From the NCBI RefSeq assembly GCF_013284245.2, contig NZ_CP085876.1:1499001-1563000 (forward strand): a stretch of DNA of 64,000 nucleotides, given 5' to 3'. This DNA is from Brevibacillus sp. DP1.3A. GTDB taxonomy: Bacteria; Bacillota; Bacilli; Brevibacillales; Brevibacillaceae. Positions 1 through 8,255 of the stretch are shown piece after piece. The notes beneath the pieces are model-generated. The model was not told where the DNA came from. It was given only the letters and a program-made list of their open reading frames with translations, and searched no databases. The position numbers and the translations under genes were made by a program. Numbering within the stretch: the stretch's first letter is position 1; every line of letters starts with the position of its first letter.

Positions 1-56
1 TTTGGCAAAAGGAGTGCCGCTATCAGGGTGAATGCGAGTGCCTTACGCTTGGTCAT
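1..56 (-). CDS. Start of a secreted or membrane protein (partial)
   Basis: Only the first 18 codons are in the window. Read leftwards they give MTKRKALAFTLIAALLLP, a basic start followed by a hydrophobic core, which is the shape of a signal peptide. A GGGGAT ribosome site sits about 8 bases before the ATG at 56. The gene is divergent from the RpiR-type regulator and shares the 57-330 intergenic region with it. The product cannot be named because the mature protein lies outside the window. Confidence 0.6.
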   Translation of the reverse strand, partial: MTKRKALAFTLIAALLLP

Positions 57-188
57 TTTGGATCATCCCCATTATTGGTTAATTGGGTGTACATGGATTA
101 ATACGGAAAGAGATTCGTATAAGTAACTGTAAAAATTGTGAAAAATTTATTACAGGACGAAGGAAGGGAGAAAGTGTCGAAAAATAGT

Positions 189-207
189 TTTGAAATTTTA
201 TTTCAAA
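189..207. promoter_or_regulatory. Palindromic operator 1, probable RpiR/MurR site
   Basis: TTTGAAATTTTATTTCAAA has eight-base arms that match perfectly around a three-base centre. It lies just upstream of the regulator promoter. A degenerate second copy is centred 32 bp downstream, about three helical turns. Autoregulation by the RpiR-family protein encoded next to it is an inference from position and spacing. Confidence 0.6.
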
Positions 208-221
208 TCTGACAATTCATA

Positions 222-238
222 TTGATATTTTATTTCAA
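222..238. promoter_or_regulatory. Palindromic operator 2, overlapping the -35
   Basis: TTGATATTTTATTTCAA is a second copy of the upstream palindrome with one mismatched pair. It covers the probable -35 of the regulator promoter, which is where a repressor would act. Confidence 0.55.
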
Positions 239-249
239 GTGTCTATAAT
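222..249 (+). promoter_or_regulatory. SigA-type promoter of the muropeptide operon
   Basis: TTGATA (222-227) and a perfect TATAAT (244-249) are separated by 16 bases. It is the only clear promoter before the regulator gene and probably drives the whole operon, since no strong terminator is seen until after murQ. Confidence 0.6.
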
Positions 250-286
250 ACAAAATATGTAATGATTTGCCAAAGTCACACTTGAA

Positions 287-301
287 TGTAAGCGCTTAAC
301 A
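287..301. promoter_or_regulatory. cre-like site (CcpA)
   Basis: TGTAAGCGCTTAACA contains the palindromic core TAAGCGCTTA of catabolite-responsive elements but has one extra base in the right arm compared with the 14-base consensus. It lies downstream of the promoter, a repressing position. Carbon catabolite control fits a sugar import operon. Confidence 0.45.
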
Positions 302-330
302 AATTTGTGGACGAAAGGGGTGGTATCGTG

Positions 331-1176
331 TTGAATGGCGGGTTGCTGCGCATCCGCGAATCATTGCACAATATCAAGCGTTCTGAACAAAACGCGGCGC
401 ATTACATTTTAGCCAATCCGGATGAGGTGATTCGTCTTTCCATCAAGGAACTCGCGGAAAGAAGCGAATCTAGCCAAGCTGCCATCATACGCATGTGCAA
501 AAGTATCGGTGTAGATGGTTTTCAGGAGTTGAAAATCAGAATAGCCGGTGATCTGCAATCGTCTACCGCTCAGGATGAATACAAAGAGATTCTTCCCGAT
601 GCTGATATGTACACTTTGATTGAATCGGTTTCGCTCAACAACATCCTCTCTTTGCGAGAAACGATCAAAATTTTGGATACAGAAGCGGTGGAGAAGGCGA
701 TTGGTGAGCTGTTCCGAGCCACTCGAATTGATTTTTACGGAGTGGGTGCTTCGCAATTGGTTGCCCAGGATGCCCAACATAAATTTTTGCGCATCAATAA
801 AATGTGCACGGCCCATTCGGATTCCCACTTGCAGCTTACTTCGGCAGTCACCTTGACGGCTGGTGATGTGGCAGTCGGTATCTCGAATTCGGGGGAAACC
901 TCACAGATCATAACCACGATGAAACAAGCCCACAAATCTGGAGCTGTGACCATCGGCATTACCAAATACGGCACAAACTCCTTGGCGGAATGCGTGGATA
1001 TTCACTTAACCACGTTTTCAACAGAAGCGGATGAACGCAGTGCCGCCACTTCCTCACGAATCGCACAACTCAATGTGATCGACATCTTGTTTAGAGGTGT
1101 TGCTGCCAAAAATTACGATGTTTCTGCTGCGTACTTGCGCCAGACGCGTAAAGCTGTTCGGGAGCAATACAAATAA
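331..1176 (+). CDS. murR: MurR/RpiR-family transcriptional regulator
   Basis: The product has an N-terminal RpiR-type helix-turn-helix (about residues 1-75, with the typical SIKELAERSESSQAAIIRMCK pattern split over the recognition helix) and a SIS sugar-phosphate-binding domain (about 115-250, GVGASQLVAQDAQHKF and SNSGETSQ). RpiR regulators sense phosphosugars; next to nagZ and murQ the likely ligand is MurNAc-6P. The frame opens at GTG 307, but AAGGGGTGG at 315-323 fits the GTG at 328 or TTG at 331 better, giving 281 residues. The frame is first in the operon and lies behind two palindromes that it probably binds. Confidence 0.85.
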   Translation: MNGGLLRIRESLHNIKRSEQNAAHYILANPDEVIRLSIKELAERSESSQAAIIRMCKSIGVDGFQELKIRIAGDLQSSTAQDEYKEILPDADMYTLIESVSLNNILSLRETIKILDTEAVEKAIGELFRATRIDFYGVGASQLVAQDAQHKFLRINKMCTAHSDSHLQLTSAVTLTAGDVAVGISNSGETSQIITTMKQAHKSGAVTIGITKYGTNSLAECVDIHLTTFSTEADERSAATSSRIAQLNVIDILFRGVAAKNYDVSAAYLRQTRKAVREQYK

Positions 1177-1344
1177 GCAAATCCTCCTTAGCATACACAA
1201 AATCCTGCCTTTATCCTTTTATCCTTATCAGTCAGTAAAGAGCTTATTTTCAAAGTGCCCACATGTGGCTAGTAGTACGTTAGGCGTTTGGAAATATCGT
1301 TAGCTATGCAAGTTTTTTACTTCATGCAATTGGGGAGGTTTTCC

Positions 1345-2676
1345 ATGAAAAAGAGAAGGTTTCTCTCAGTACTTGGTTTGATAGGCTTAGCCGCGGCATT
1401 GCTTATTTCCGGATGTAGTAGTCAGTCCTCCACACAGCAGGGGGACAAAGTCGAATTGTATATGGGCTACAGCTCTGATCCACCTACGAAGAAAAAGATG
1501 GAAGAAATTATTGCAAAATTCGAACAATCACATCCACACATCAAAATTAAAACAATGACGGCTCCTTATGATGACTTCTATCAAAAGCTGACGACTCAGA
1601 TCGCGGCCGGGAATGCGCCTGATCTATGGCAGAGCGACGGGACAAAAGTATTTGGCTACGCCCAACGCGGCGCGATTCTCGACATCACCGACTACGTCAC
1701 GAAAGAAATCAATAAAGAGGAGCTCAACGGTCTGGAATTCAACAAAGACTCAGATGGGAAGTATTGGGGAGTGCCGCAGGGCATCCAAGTCGGAGCCCTT
1801 TTCTACAACAAGGATTTGTTCGACAAAGCGGGCGTACCATACCCTACGGCTGACTGGACCTGGGATGATGTGAAGGCGGCTTCCGTCAAGCTGACTCTCG
1901 ATGCCAACGGGAAAAATGCAGACGATCCTGCTTTTGACAAAAAATCAGTGAAGCAGTACAGTTTCGCGTTTTTCGGTAGCTCACGCGGCGCATTTAACAT
2001 TTTGAAAGCGTATGGTGGCGGGGTATTGGACCCGACGTTGAAAAAATCGATTATCAACAGCTCGGAGAACAAAAAAGCGGTCGAGTGGATGGTCGACGGT
2101 ATGCAGCGTAAGCTATTCCCGAATCCGGCTGATTTGAAGGCGTTCCAAAGCAACTTCAAAGCGTTTTTGAGCGGGGCTGTGGCGATGCAAATCGATATTT
2201 ACGCAGCAACAACCTCGATGAATGGTGCAGGGTTGAATTACGATGTCGCTCCTATGCCAAAAGGACCGGACGGCAAACGCTTCGCACCCGTAATTGCCAA
2301 CTCATGGGTCATCAACAAAAAGGCAGAGGAGCAGAAGGTCAAGGCCGCTAAAGAATGGATCACCTACTGGACGACATCAGATGAAGCACAAAAAGAATGG
2401 ACAGAAGTAGGGGAAGCCATTCCAGTGAAAAAATCAGTGGCGAATTCCGAGATGTTCCTAAACCCAGCCACGAAGCCAGAAAACAAAAAAGTCTTCCTCG
2501 ACACCTTGGAGTTCGCGGGCACGATTGATACCAATGCTGTCTTTACCGAATGGGTGAAGGTGTTCACGGATAATCTGGCGGAACTGTTCATGGATAAATA
2601 CGGAACGGATGAATTCATCACGAAAACAGACGAAGGCATTCAAAAAGTTCTGGATGACTTCTTCAAGAAGCAGTAG
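1345..2676 (+). CDS. Sugar ABC transporter substrate-binding lipoprotein
   Basis: This 443-residue protein begins with a lipoprotein signal (ISGC, Cys24) and continues as a family-1 extracellular solute-binding protein with the usual GNAPDLWQSDG and NSWVINKKA segments. The ATG at 1345 has GGGGAGG six bases upstream; an in-frame earlier start is not needed. It precedes two permease genes and lies in an operon with NagZ and MurQ, so the cargo is probably an amino sugar or peptidoglycan disaccharide. That substrate is inferred from neighbours only. Confidence 0.88.
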   Translation: MKKRRFLSVLGLIGLAAALLISGCSSQSSTQQGDKVELYMGYSSDPPTKKKMEEIIAKFEQSHPHIKIKTMTAPYDDFYQKLTTQIAAGNAPDLWQSDGTKVFGYAQRGAILDITDYVTKEINKEELNGLEFNKDSDGKYWGVPQGIQVGALFYNKDLFDKAGVPYPTADWTWDDVKAASVKLTLDANGKNADDPAFDKKSVKQYSFAFFGSSRGAFNILKAYGGGVLDPTLKKSIINSSENKKAVEWMVDGMQRKLFPNPADLKAFQSNFKAFLSGAVAMQIDIYAATTSMNGAGLNYDVAPMPKGPDGKRFAPVIANSWVINKKAEEQKVKAAKEWITYWTTSDEAQKEWTEVGEAIPVKKSVANSEMFLNPATKPENKKVFLDTLEFAGTIDTNAVFTEWVKVFTDNLAELFMDKYGTDEFITKTDEGIQKVLDDFFKKQ

Positions 2677-2705
2677 TCATCAATCAGTGAGGATGTGTGC
2701 CAACC

Positions 2706-3653
2706 ATGTTAGAGCTGCAAACCAAGCAACAGGCGAAGCCTGCTGAGAAAAAGAGAAAATGGTTGGATAGCGAGGGGAGATGGGGACTGCTCCTGGTCTC
2801 CCCTTATCTCATCCACTTTCTCGTATTCGTTGTGGGAACATCGGTCGCGTCATTGTACTTCAGTTTTTCGGACTACGATATTTTAAATCCGCCTAAATGG
2901 ACTGGCTTGGACAACTATGCAAAGCTGTTTGAAGACCCGCTGTTTTATCGCGCGTTATGGAATACGGTCTATTTTACGATCCTGTACGTTCCGGCCAAAA
3001 CATTTTTGGCGTTGCTGTTAGCGGTGGCCCTGAATCAAAAGCTGAGGGGCTTGAAATTTTTCAGGATGGTTCACTTTTTGCCGGTCATCTCCTCATGGAC
3101 GGTGATCGTGTATGTAGCGGATGCGGTGTTTAACCAGCGGATCGGTTTTGCCAATGCTTTTCTGTCTAAACTTGGGCTAGCTCCGCAAAACTGGCTGATT
3201 GATGAATTCTGGGTCATCCCGGTCTTGGTTCTCATCGCCATCTGGAAGTCAGTCGGCTACATGATGATTATTTTTCTCGCTGGACTGCAAGGAATTTCTT
3301 CTGATATGTACGAGGCAGCCTCGATTGATGGAGCAAACGCTTGGCAAAAGTTTTGGCGGGTGACGGTCCCGATGATTTCCGGCACGACGTTTCTGGTCGT
3401 CATCTTGAACACGATTTACTCCTTCCAAAACTTCGAGCAGATTTTTGTCATGACCGGGGCCTCTACGGAGGCAGGCTCGACAGGTGGTGCCAACAACGCC
3501 AGCCTCGTCCTGATGCTCTTCATGTTCCGCCAAGCATTTAGCTTTTTCAAAATGGGCTATGCCTCTGCTATCGCGTGGGTGTTGTTCCTCATCCTGCTTG
3601 CCATTACGCTCATCCAATTCAAGCTGCAAAAGAAATGGGTTCATTATGATTAA
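2706..3653 (+). CDS. Sugar ABC transporter permease, MalF/UgpA type
   Basis: About six membrane segments and the binding-protein-dependent permease EAA loop (YEAASIDGANAWQKFWRV) that contacts the ATPase. A GTG at 2697 and the ATG at 2706 are both possible starts; the ATG is preferred, although its TGAGGA ribosome site is about 12 bases away. The gene pairs with the following MalG-type permease. No ATPase gene is in the operon, so a shared MsmX-like ATPase encoded elsewhere is expected. Confidence 0.88.
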   Translation: MLELQTKQQAKPAEKKRKWLDSEGRWGLLLVSPYLIHFLVFVVGTSVASLYFSFSDYDILNPPKWTGLDNYAKLFEDPLFYRALWNTVYFTILYVPAKTFLALLLAVALNQKLRGLKFFRMVHFLPVISSWTVIVYVADAVFNQRIGFANAFLSKLGLAPQNWLIDEFWVIPVLVLIAIWKSVGYMMIIFLAGLQGISSDMYEAASIDGANAWQKFWRVTVPMISGTTFLVVILNTIYSFQNFEQIFVMTGASTEAGSTGGANNASLVLMLFMFRQAFSFFKMGYASAIAWVLFLILLAITLIQFKLQKKWVHYD

Positions 3654-3670
3654 GAGGCAAGGAGGTAGCC

Positions 3671-4498
3671 ATGCAAAAGCGTTTCCCTCTAAATAAAATC
3701 TTTGGATACCTGTTTGTCATAGCGAGTGCGTTGATTATGCTGGTTCCGTTTTTGACAACTGTGTTTAACTCGCTGAAAACTTACAAGCAGTACATGCAAT
3801 TTCCGCCAGAATGGCTGCCAAATCCAGCACAGTGGAGCAACTATACAACCGTGTGGGAACAGGCGAATTTTAGCAGCTATACGATCAATAGTCTGATTGT
3901 CGCGATTCTTTCGGTTATCGGGGCCTTATTGTCCAGCTCGATGATTGCCTTTGCTTTTGCCAGGCTGCGCTTTCCTTTCCGCGACACGCTGTTCATGATC
4001 GTGCTGGGAACGATGATGATCCCGGGGATCGTCACGATTATCCCGCAGTTTATTATCTTTAAAAATTTGGGACTGCTCGATACGTTGGCTCCGCTTTGGC
4101 TATTGGAGTGGCTCGGACAGCCGTTTGCCATTTTTTTAATGAGGCAAGCATTTTTAAATATCCCGAAGGATTATGAGGAAGCGGCAAAGCTGGATGGCTG
4201 CAATCCGTTCCAGATTTACTGGCGGGTGTTTTTGCCGATGTGCAAGCCTTCCTTGGCAACACTGGCGGTCTTTACGTTTATGGGGAAGTGGAATGAGATT
4301 TTGGCGCCAGTCATTTATCTCATTTCGGATGAGAACTTTACGCTGCCGATCGGGATTTTGTCTTTGAGCGGTCAGTACAAGACAGAGGATCAACTGCTGG
4401 TAGCAGGGGCCTTAATCAGCTTGATCCCGATTTTGATCGTGTTCTTGTTTGCGGAGAAATATTTTGTGGAAGGCTCCAAAACTTCTGGATTGAAATAG
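3671..4498 (+). CDS. Sugar ABC transporter permease, MalG/UgpE type
   Basis: A 275-residue inner-membrane permease with six predicted segments and the EAA loop YEEAAKLDGCNPFQIYWRVF. The start has AAGGAGG at ideal distance. It follows the MalF-type permease by 17 bases and completes the heterodimeric channel of the importer. Confidence 0.88.
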   Translation: MQKRFPLNKIFGYLFVIASALIMLVPFLTTVFNSLKTYKQYMQFPPEWLPNPAQWSNYTTVWEQANFSSYTINSLIVAILSVIGALLSSSMIAFAFARLRFPFRDTLFMIVLGTMMIPGIVTIIPQFIIFKNLGLLDTLAPLWLLEWLGQPFAIFLMRQAFLNIPKDYEEAAKLDGCNPFQIYWRVFLPMCKPSLATLAVFTFMGKWNEILAPVIYLISDENFTLPIGILSLSGQYKTEDQLLVAGALISLIPILIVFLFAEKYFVEGSKTSGLK

Positions 4499-4521
4499 GG
4501 CGTAAAGGAGGCTAGCATCCG

Positions 4522-5484
4522 ATGCAATACGTACCTTGGGACGATTTATATGCGGACGCTCTGTGCGAGCTGTGGAATCAGGAGTTGGGTGATCGCTTTC
4601 CCATGCGGTCTGGGCTCATGCGGCAAAACAGCTTCGAGGATCAGAATGTAGTCAAAGCTGGGTCGTGGATTGCGATAGATGCTGTGACGCAGCGTCCTGT
4701 CGGTTTTGTCGTGGCCAAATGCTGGCAGGAAAAGCTCGACATTCAATTGGGAAAAGGCATTGGCTGGATACAGGTCTTACTCGTGTCTACCGCACATCGC
4801 GGGCAAGGGGTCGGGCGTGAATTGCTGGCAAGGGCTGAGAATGCGTTGCGAGAGCAAGGGGTGGAAAAGGTCTTGCTGGGGCGCGATCCGTATCATTATT
4901 TCCCGGGCATACCCGATGAATCTGCGGACGTAAAAGTGTGGTTTGAGAGACAAGGGTATCACTCGGAGGATCGGTTGGAGAACGATCTGTTAGGCCAGTA
5001 TCTCGAACCAGCGGAGCTGGAATTGCCAGAGGTACCAGATGGCCGCTTTCGACTGTTGACGAGGGAGGACCAAGATGCCTTCTTAGCCTTCTTGCATCGA
5101 TGCTTTCCCGGACGCTGGGAGTATGAAGCCATTCACTATTTCCACCGAGGAGGGACCGGACGCGAATTCGTCGTGGTGGAGCTGCACGGTGAGATCGTCG
5201 GTTTTTGCCGGATCAATGATGCCGATTCTCCGTTTGTTGCCCAAAACGTATACTGGGCACCATTGTTTGCAGATGGGCTGGGCGGCATCGGTCCATTGGG
5301 TGTGGATGCGGAGTATAGAGGACGGGGCTTGGGACTGGCGATTGTGGAGGCGGGCATTGTGGCGTTGCGGAATCGCGGTATTCCGAACATTGTCATCGAT
5401 TGGACGACGCTGGTCGACTTTTATACGAGGCTCGGGTATCGCAGCTGGAAGCAGTATGCGAAGTACGGCAAAGCATTCTCTTAA
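4522..5484 (+). CDS. Tandem GNAT N-acetyltransferase
   Basis: The 320-residue protein carries two GNAT domains. The first acetyl-CoA loop is RGQGVGRELL (about residue 93) and the second is RGRGLGLAI (about 270); each is followed by the usual WFERQGY or FYTRLGY end. AAAGGAGG lies 10 bases before the ATG. Its position between the importer and nagZ suggests action on an amino sugar or muropeptide amine, but GNAT substrates cannot be read from sequence. Confidence 0.8.
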   Translation: MQYVPWDDLYADALCELWNQELGDRFPMRSGLMRQNSFEDQNVVKAGSWIAIDAVTQRPVGFVVAKCWQEKLDIQLGKGIGWIQVLLVSTAHRGQGVGRELLARAENALREQGVEKVLLGRDPYHYFPGIPDESADVKVWFERQGYHSEDRLENDLLGQYLEPAELELPEVPDGRFRLLTREDQDAFLAFLHRCFPGRWEYEAIHYFHRGGTGREFVVVELHGEIVGFCRINDADSPFVAQNVYWAPLFADGLGGIGPLGVDAEYRGRGLGLAIVEAGIVALRNRGIPNIVIDWTTLVDFYTRLGYRSWKQYAKYGKAFS

Positions 5485-5514
5485 CAAGAGCAAATAGGTA
5501 GGGAGGAGGATTCC

Positions 5515-7128
5515 ATGCAAGCCGAACACATGACAGTGGAACAAAAGGTCGGGCAACTGCTGATGATCGGGTACCCTACGTTGGATATTCCCGAAGAAAT
5601 GGAAGCGTGGATCAAACAAAAACAGATTGGCAACGTGATTCTTTTTAGCCGCAATATCGGGACACCGGAGGAGACCTATCAGCGCGTACAGAAACTTCAG
5701 AGCTGGGCGTATGAGTCTTGTCATCCCTATCCGCTGTTGATTGGGACCGATCAGGAAAATGGCGTGGTCTCCCGTCTACAAAAAGGGTCGACGCGCTTTC
5801 CAGGAGCGATGGCTTTAGGTGCGACAGGCAATCTCGATCAAGCCAAGCGCATCTACCAGGCAACAGGTGAGGAGCTACGTGCAGCAGGGATTTCAGTCAA
5901 TTTCGCCCCGACGGTCGATGTGAACAACAATGCGGACAATCCGGTCATTGGGGTGCGGTCTTTTGGAGAAGCGCCAGAGCAGGTGGCGCGGTTTGGTGAG
6001 GCCGCCATTCAAGGCCTGCTTGCGAGTGGTGTCATTCCCTCTATCAAGCACTTCCCCGGTCATGGCGATACGAGCATCGATTCTCATGAAGCCGTTCCTG
6101 TGCTTGGGCATGATCGGACGCGACTGGATCAGGTTGAGTTGGTTCCATTCCAGCGCAGTATCGCGGCAGGAGTCCCCATGGTGATGGTTGGACACATCAG
6201 TTTACCTAGTATGGATGAGTCGGGTTCTCCTGCTACGTATTCCAAAGAGATCGTGACGGGAATTTTGCGTGAGTCGCTCGGTTTTGATGGGGTCGCAATT
6301 ACGGATTGTATGGAAATGGCCGCTATCGCGGGTACCATCGGGGTTCCAGAAGCGGCGGTGCGTTGTGTGCAGGCTGGGATCGATCTTGTGCTGGTTTCCC
6401 ACACGCATGAAGTTCAGCAAAAAACGTATGATCGCCTCGTTGCGGCCATTCATTCGGGGGAGCTGTCAGATGAGCGGGTCAACGAAGCGGTAAATCGCGT
6501 GCTTCAATTAAAGAAACGATTTCTTTCCTGGGAGCATTGCTTGCGAGCAAAAGGCCCTTCCTTTGACCGTATTCAGCATGCAGATATGGCGAGAAGTGCG
6601 CTCGCTCAAGCCATAACCTTGGTGAAAAATGAACATCAGCTGCTTCCTTTACAGAGAAGCACGCAACCGCTCGGTGTGATTTTTCCGGGGATCGCTAACC
6701 TTACGTTGGCAGAGGATGGGCAAGCAGCTTTAGGCGATTTGGTCGCACCATTGAGAAAATATCGTGAAGTTGAATACCATATGATGTCGACGCTCAACCC
6801 GACAGAAGATGAAGAGGAGATGGTGGCGAATCTGATGTCAGCCACGGAGCAAATCGTCGTTTTTACGTACAATGCCCATATCTTTAAAGGCCAATCGCTG
6901 CTATTGAATCGGCTAATTCAACAGGGGAAAAGGGTCGTGGCTGTCGCTCTGCGAAACCCGTATGATCTCTTGGTAATGCCAGAGGTTGATGCGTATCTCG
7001 CCGTTTACGACCATACGTACCATGCCATAGAGCTTGTGGCAGACATTTTGTTCGGGGAACGAAAGGCCGCTGGACATCTTCCGGTCAGCCTGTTTCCAAC
7101 GGAGAAAAAGCAGCATGGTGTGGGGTAG
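5515..7128 (+). CDS. nagZ: Beta-N-acetylglucosaminidase NagZ (GH3)
   Basis: A 537-residue two-domain GH3 enzyme. The TIM-barrel domain has the NagZ signature KHFPGHGDTSIDSH (178-191) that holds the Asp189-His191 dyad, and the nucleophile Asp264 in AITDCMEM. A C-terminal alpha/beta domain (about 375-537) follows, as in the Bacillus enzyme. Unlike the secreted Bacillus subtilis NagZ it has no signal peptide, so it should act in the cytosol on imported GlcNAc-MurNAc or muropeptides. GGGAGGAGG supports the ATG at 5515. Confidence 0.92.
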   Translation: MQAEHMTVEQKVGQLLMIGYPTLDIPEEMEAWIKQKQIGNVILFSRNIGTPEETYQRVQKLQSWAYESCHPYPLLIGTDQENGVVSRLQKGSTRFPGAMALGATGNLDQAKRIYQATGEELRAAGISVNFAPTVDVNNNADNPVIGVRSFGEAPEQVARFGEAAIQGLLASGVIPSIKHFPGHGDTSIDSHEAVPVLGHDRTRLDQVELVPFQRSIAAGVPMVMVGHISLPSMDESGSPATYSKEIVTGILRESLGFDGVAITDCMEMAAIAGTIGVPEAAVRCVQAGIDLVLVSHTHEVQQKTYDRLVAAIHSGELSDERVNEAVNRVLQLKKRFLSWEHCLRAKGPSFDRIQHADMARSALAQAITLVKNEHQLLPLQRSTQPLGVIFPGIANLTLAEDGQAALGDLVAPLRKYREVEYHMMSTLNPTEDEEEMVANLMSATEQIVVFTYNAHIFKGQSLLLNRLIQQGKRVVAVALRNPYDLLVMPEVDAYLAVYDHTYHAIELVADILFGERKAAGHLPVSLFPTEKKQHGVG

Positions 7129-7166
7129 AAAGAGAAGATGAGTGTAGATGGGTGGGAGGTAACTGG

Positions 7167-8081
7167 ATGAAGTTTCACCTGCGTGATTTAACGACAGAAA
7201 CAAGAAATTGGAATACGGAAGAGCTGGATAAATTCTCTACCATGGAGATTGTCCAGATTATGAATGAAGAGGATAAAACAGTTGCGTTTGCCGTTGAAAA
7301 GGAGCTGGCTTCGATTGCAGCCGCCGTTGACTTGATCGCAGAATGTCTGGAAAACGGCGGAAGACTCTTTTACTTTGGAGCGGGAACGAGTGGGAGATTG
7401 GGCTTGCTCGATGCTGCTGAATGCCCCCCAACCTTTGGGACGGACCCCTCATTGGTGCAGGGAATCATAGCCGGCGGGGAAAAAGCTATCGTCAGGGCAG
7501 TCGAAGGAGCCGAAGACGTGGAGCAGAACGGCAGAGAAGATGTGATTGCCTATGGCGTAAAGGCAGGGGATGCCGTGGTAGGAATTGCGGCGAGTGGTCG
7601 GACACCCTATGTCATCGGAGCATTGGCGGAAGCAAGAAGGCAGCAGGCAAAAGTCATTTCGTTGTCCTGCAACCAGATGGCGCAAATCAGCCAAGGTGTG
7701 GATGTAGCGATAAATGTGGTAGTAGGGCCAGAGGTGGTGACCGGATCGACTCGCCTAAAAGCAGCGACGGCGCAGAAGATGGTTCTCAATATGATTACAA
7801 CCGGCTGCATGGTACGGTTGGGGAAAGTGTACAAAAATTTGATGGTCAATGTGCAGGTAACCAATGAGAAACTGAAGGAACGGGCAAAACAAATCGTGGC
7901 AGAAGCGACCAATGTCTCTACCGATGAGGCAGACGTACTGTTGCACAAGGCAGACGGTGACGCAAAACTGGCGATCGTGATGCAAAAGACCGGGTTGCCA
8001 GCAGAGGACGCAAGCCGTTTGCTCACCCAGTATAAGGGCAATATTCGACGGATTTTGGAAGGGAATCACAATCAGGAATGA
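7167..8081 (+). CDS. murQ: N-acetylmuramic acid 6-phosphate etherase MurQ
   Basis: MurQ removes the lactyl ether from MurNAc-6P to give GlcNAc-6P. The 304-residue protein has the SIS-type signatures FGAGTSGRLGLLDAAECPPT and AASGRTPYVIGAL and a C-terminal UBA-like helical region with DADVLL-type repeats of the GKR regulator family. A GTG at 7152 opens the frame, but GGGAGG at 7154-7159 points to the ATG at 7167. It is the last gene of the operon and is followed by a terminator. Its substrate requires a kinase or PTS that is not present here. Confidence 0.93.
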   Translation: MKFHLRDLTTETRNWNTEELDKFSTMEIVQIMNEEDKTVAFAVEKELASIAAAVDLIAECLENGGRLFYFGAGTSGRLGLLDAAECPPTFGTDPSLVQGIIAGGEKAIVRAVEGAEDVEQNGREDVIAYGVKAGDAVVGIAASGRTPYVIGALAEARRQQAKVISLSCNQMAQISQGVDVAINVVVGPEVVTGSTRLKAATAQKMVLNMITTGCMVRLGKVYKNLMVNVQVTNEKLKERAKQIVAEATNVSTDEADVLLHKADGDAKLAIVMQKTGLPAEDASRLLTQYKGNIRRILEGNHNQE

Positions 8082-8083
8082 TC

Positions 8084-8113
8084 AGCCTAATCCTTTTGGA
8101 TGAGGCTTTTTTT
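8084..8113 (+). terminator. Terminator after murQ
   Basis: AGCCTAATCC and GGATGAGGCT form a stem with one mismatch and a TTTT loop, followed by a run of T. It closes the muropeptide operon. Confidence 0.8.
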
Positions 8114-8198
8114 GTCTTGGTACGACACAACTGGTAATGAAAATCACTTGTATGATCCATAAAATGTTCATTTGAATATTGGCGGAAAAGAGGATATG

Positions 8199-8232
8199 AT
8201 TACATTAATTCTTATATTGTAATTTCTATAAT
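8199..8232 (+). promoter_or_regulatory. Promoter region with inverted repeat before the cation exporter
   Basis: ATTACA (8199-8204) and TGTAAT (8218-8223) form a perfect inverted repeat directly upstream of a TATAAT box (8227-8232). The repeat would cover the -35 region, which has no good consensus. A metal-sensing repressor such as an ArsR/CzrA type is one possibility, but none is encoded nearby. Confidence 0.4.
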
Positions 8233-8255
8233 TTGAATGGACAGAGGTGATACGT

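Noticed and set aside
5083..5724. Leftward open frame of 213 codons
   Set aside because: It runs antisense to the GNAT and nagZ genes, with no start signal and no recognisable domain.
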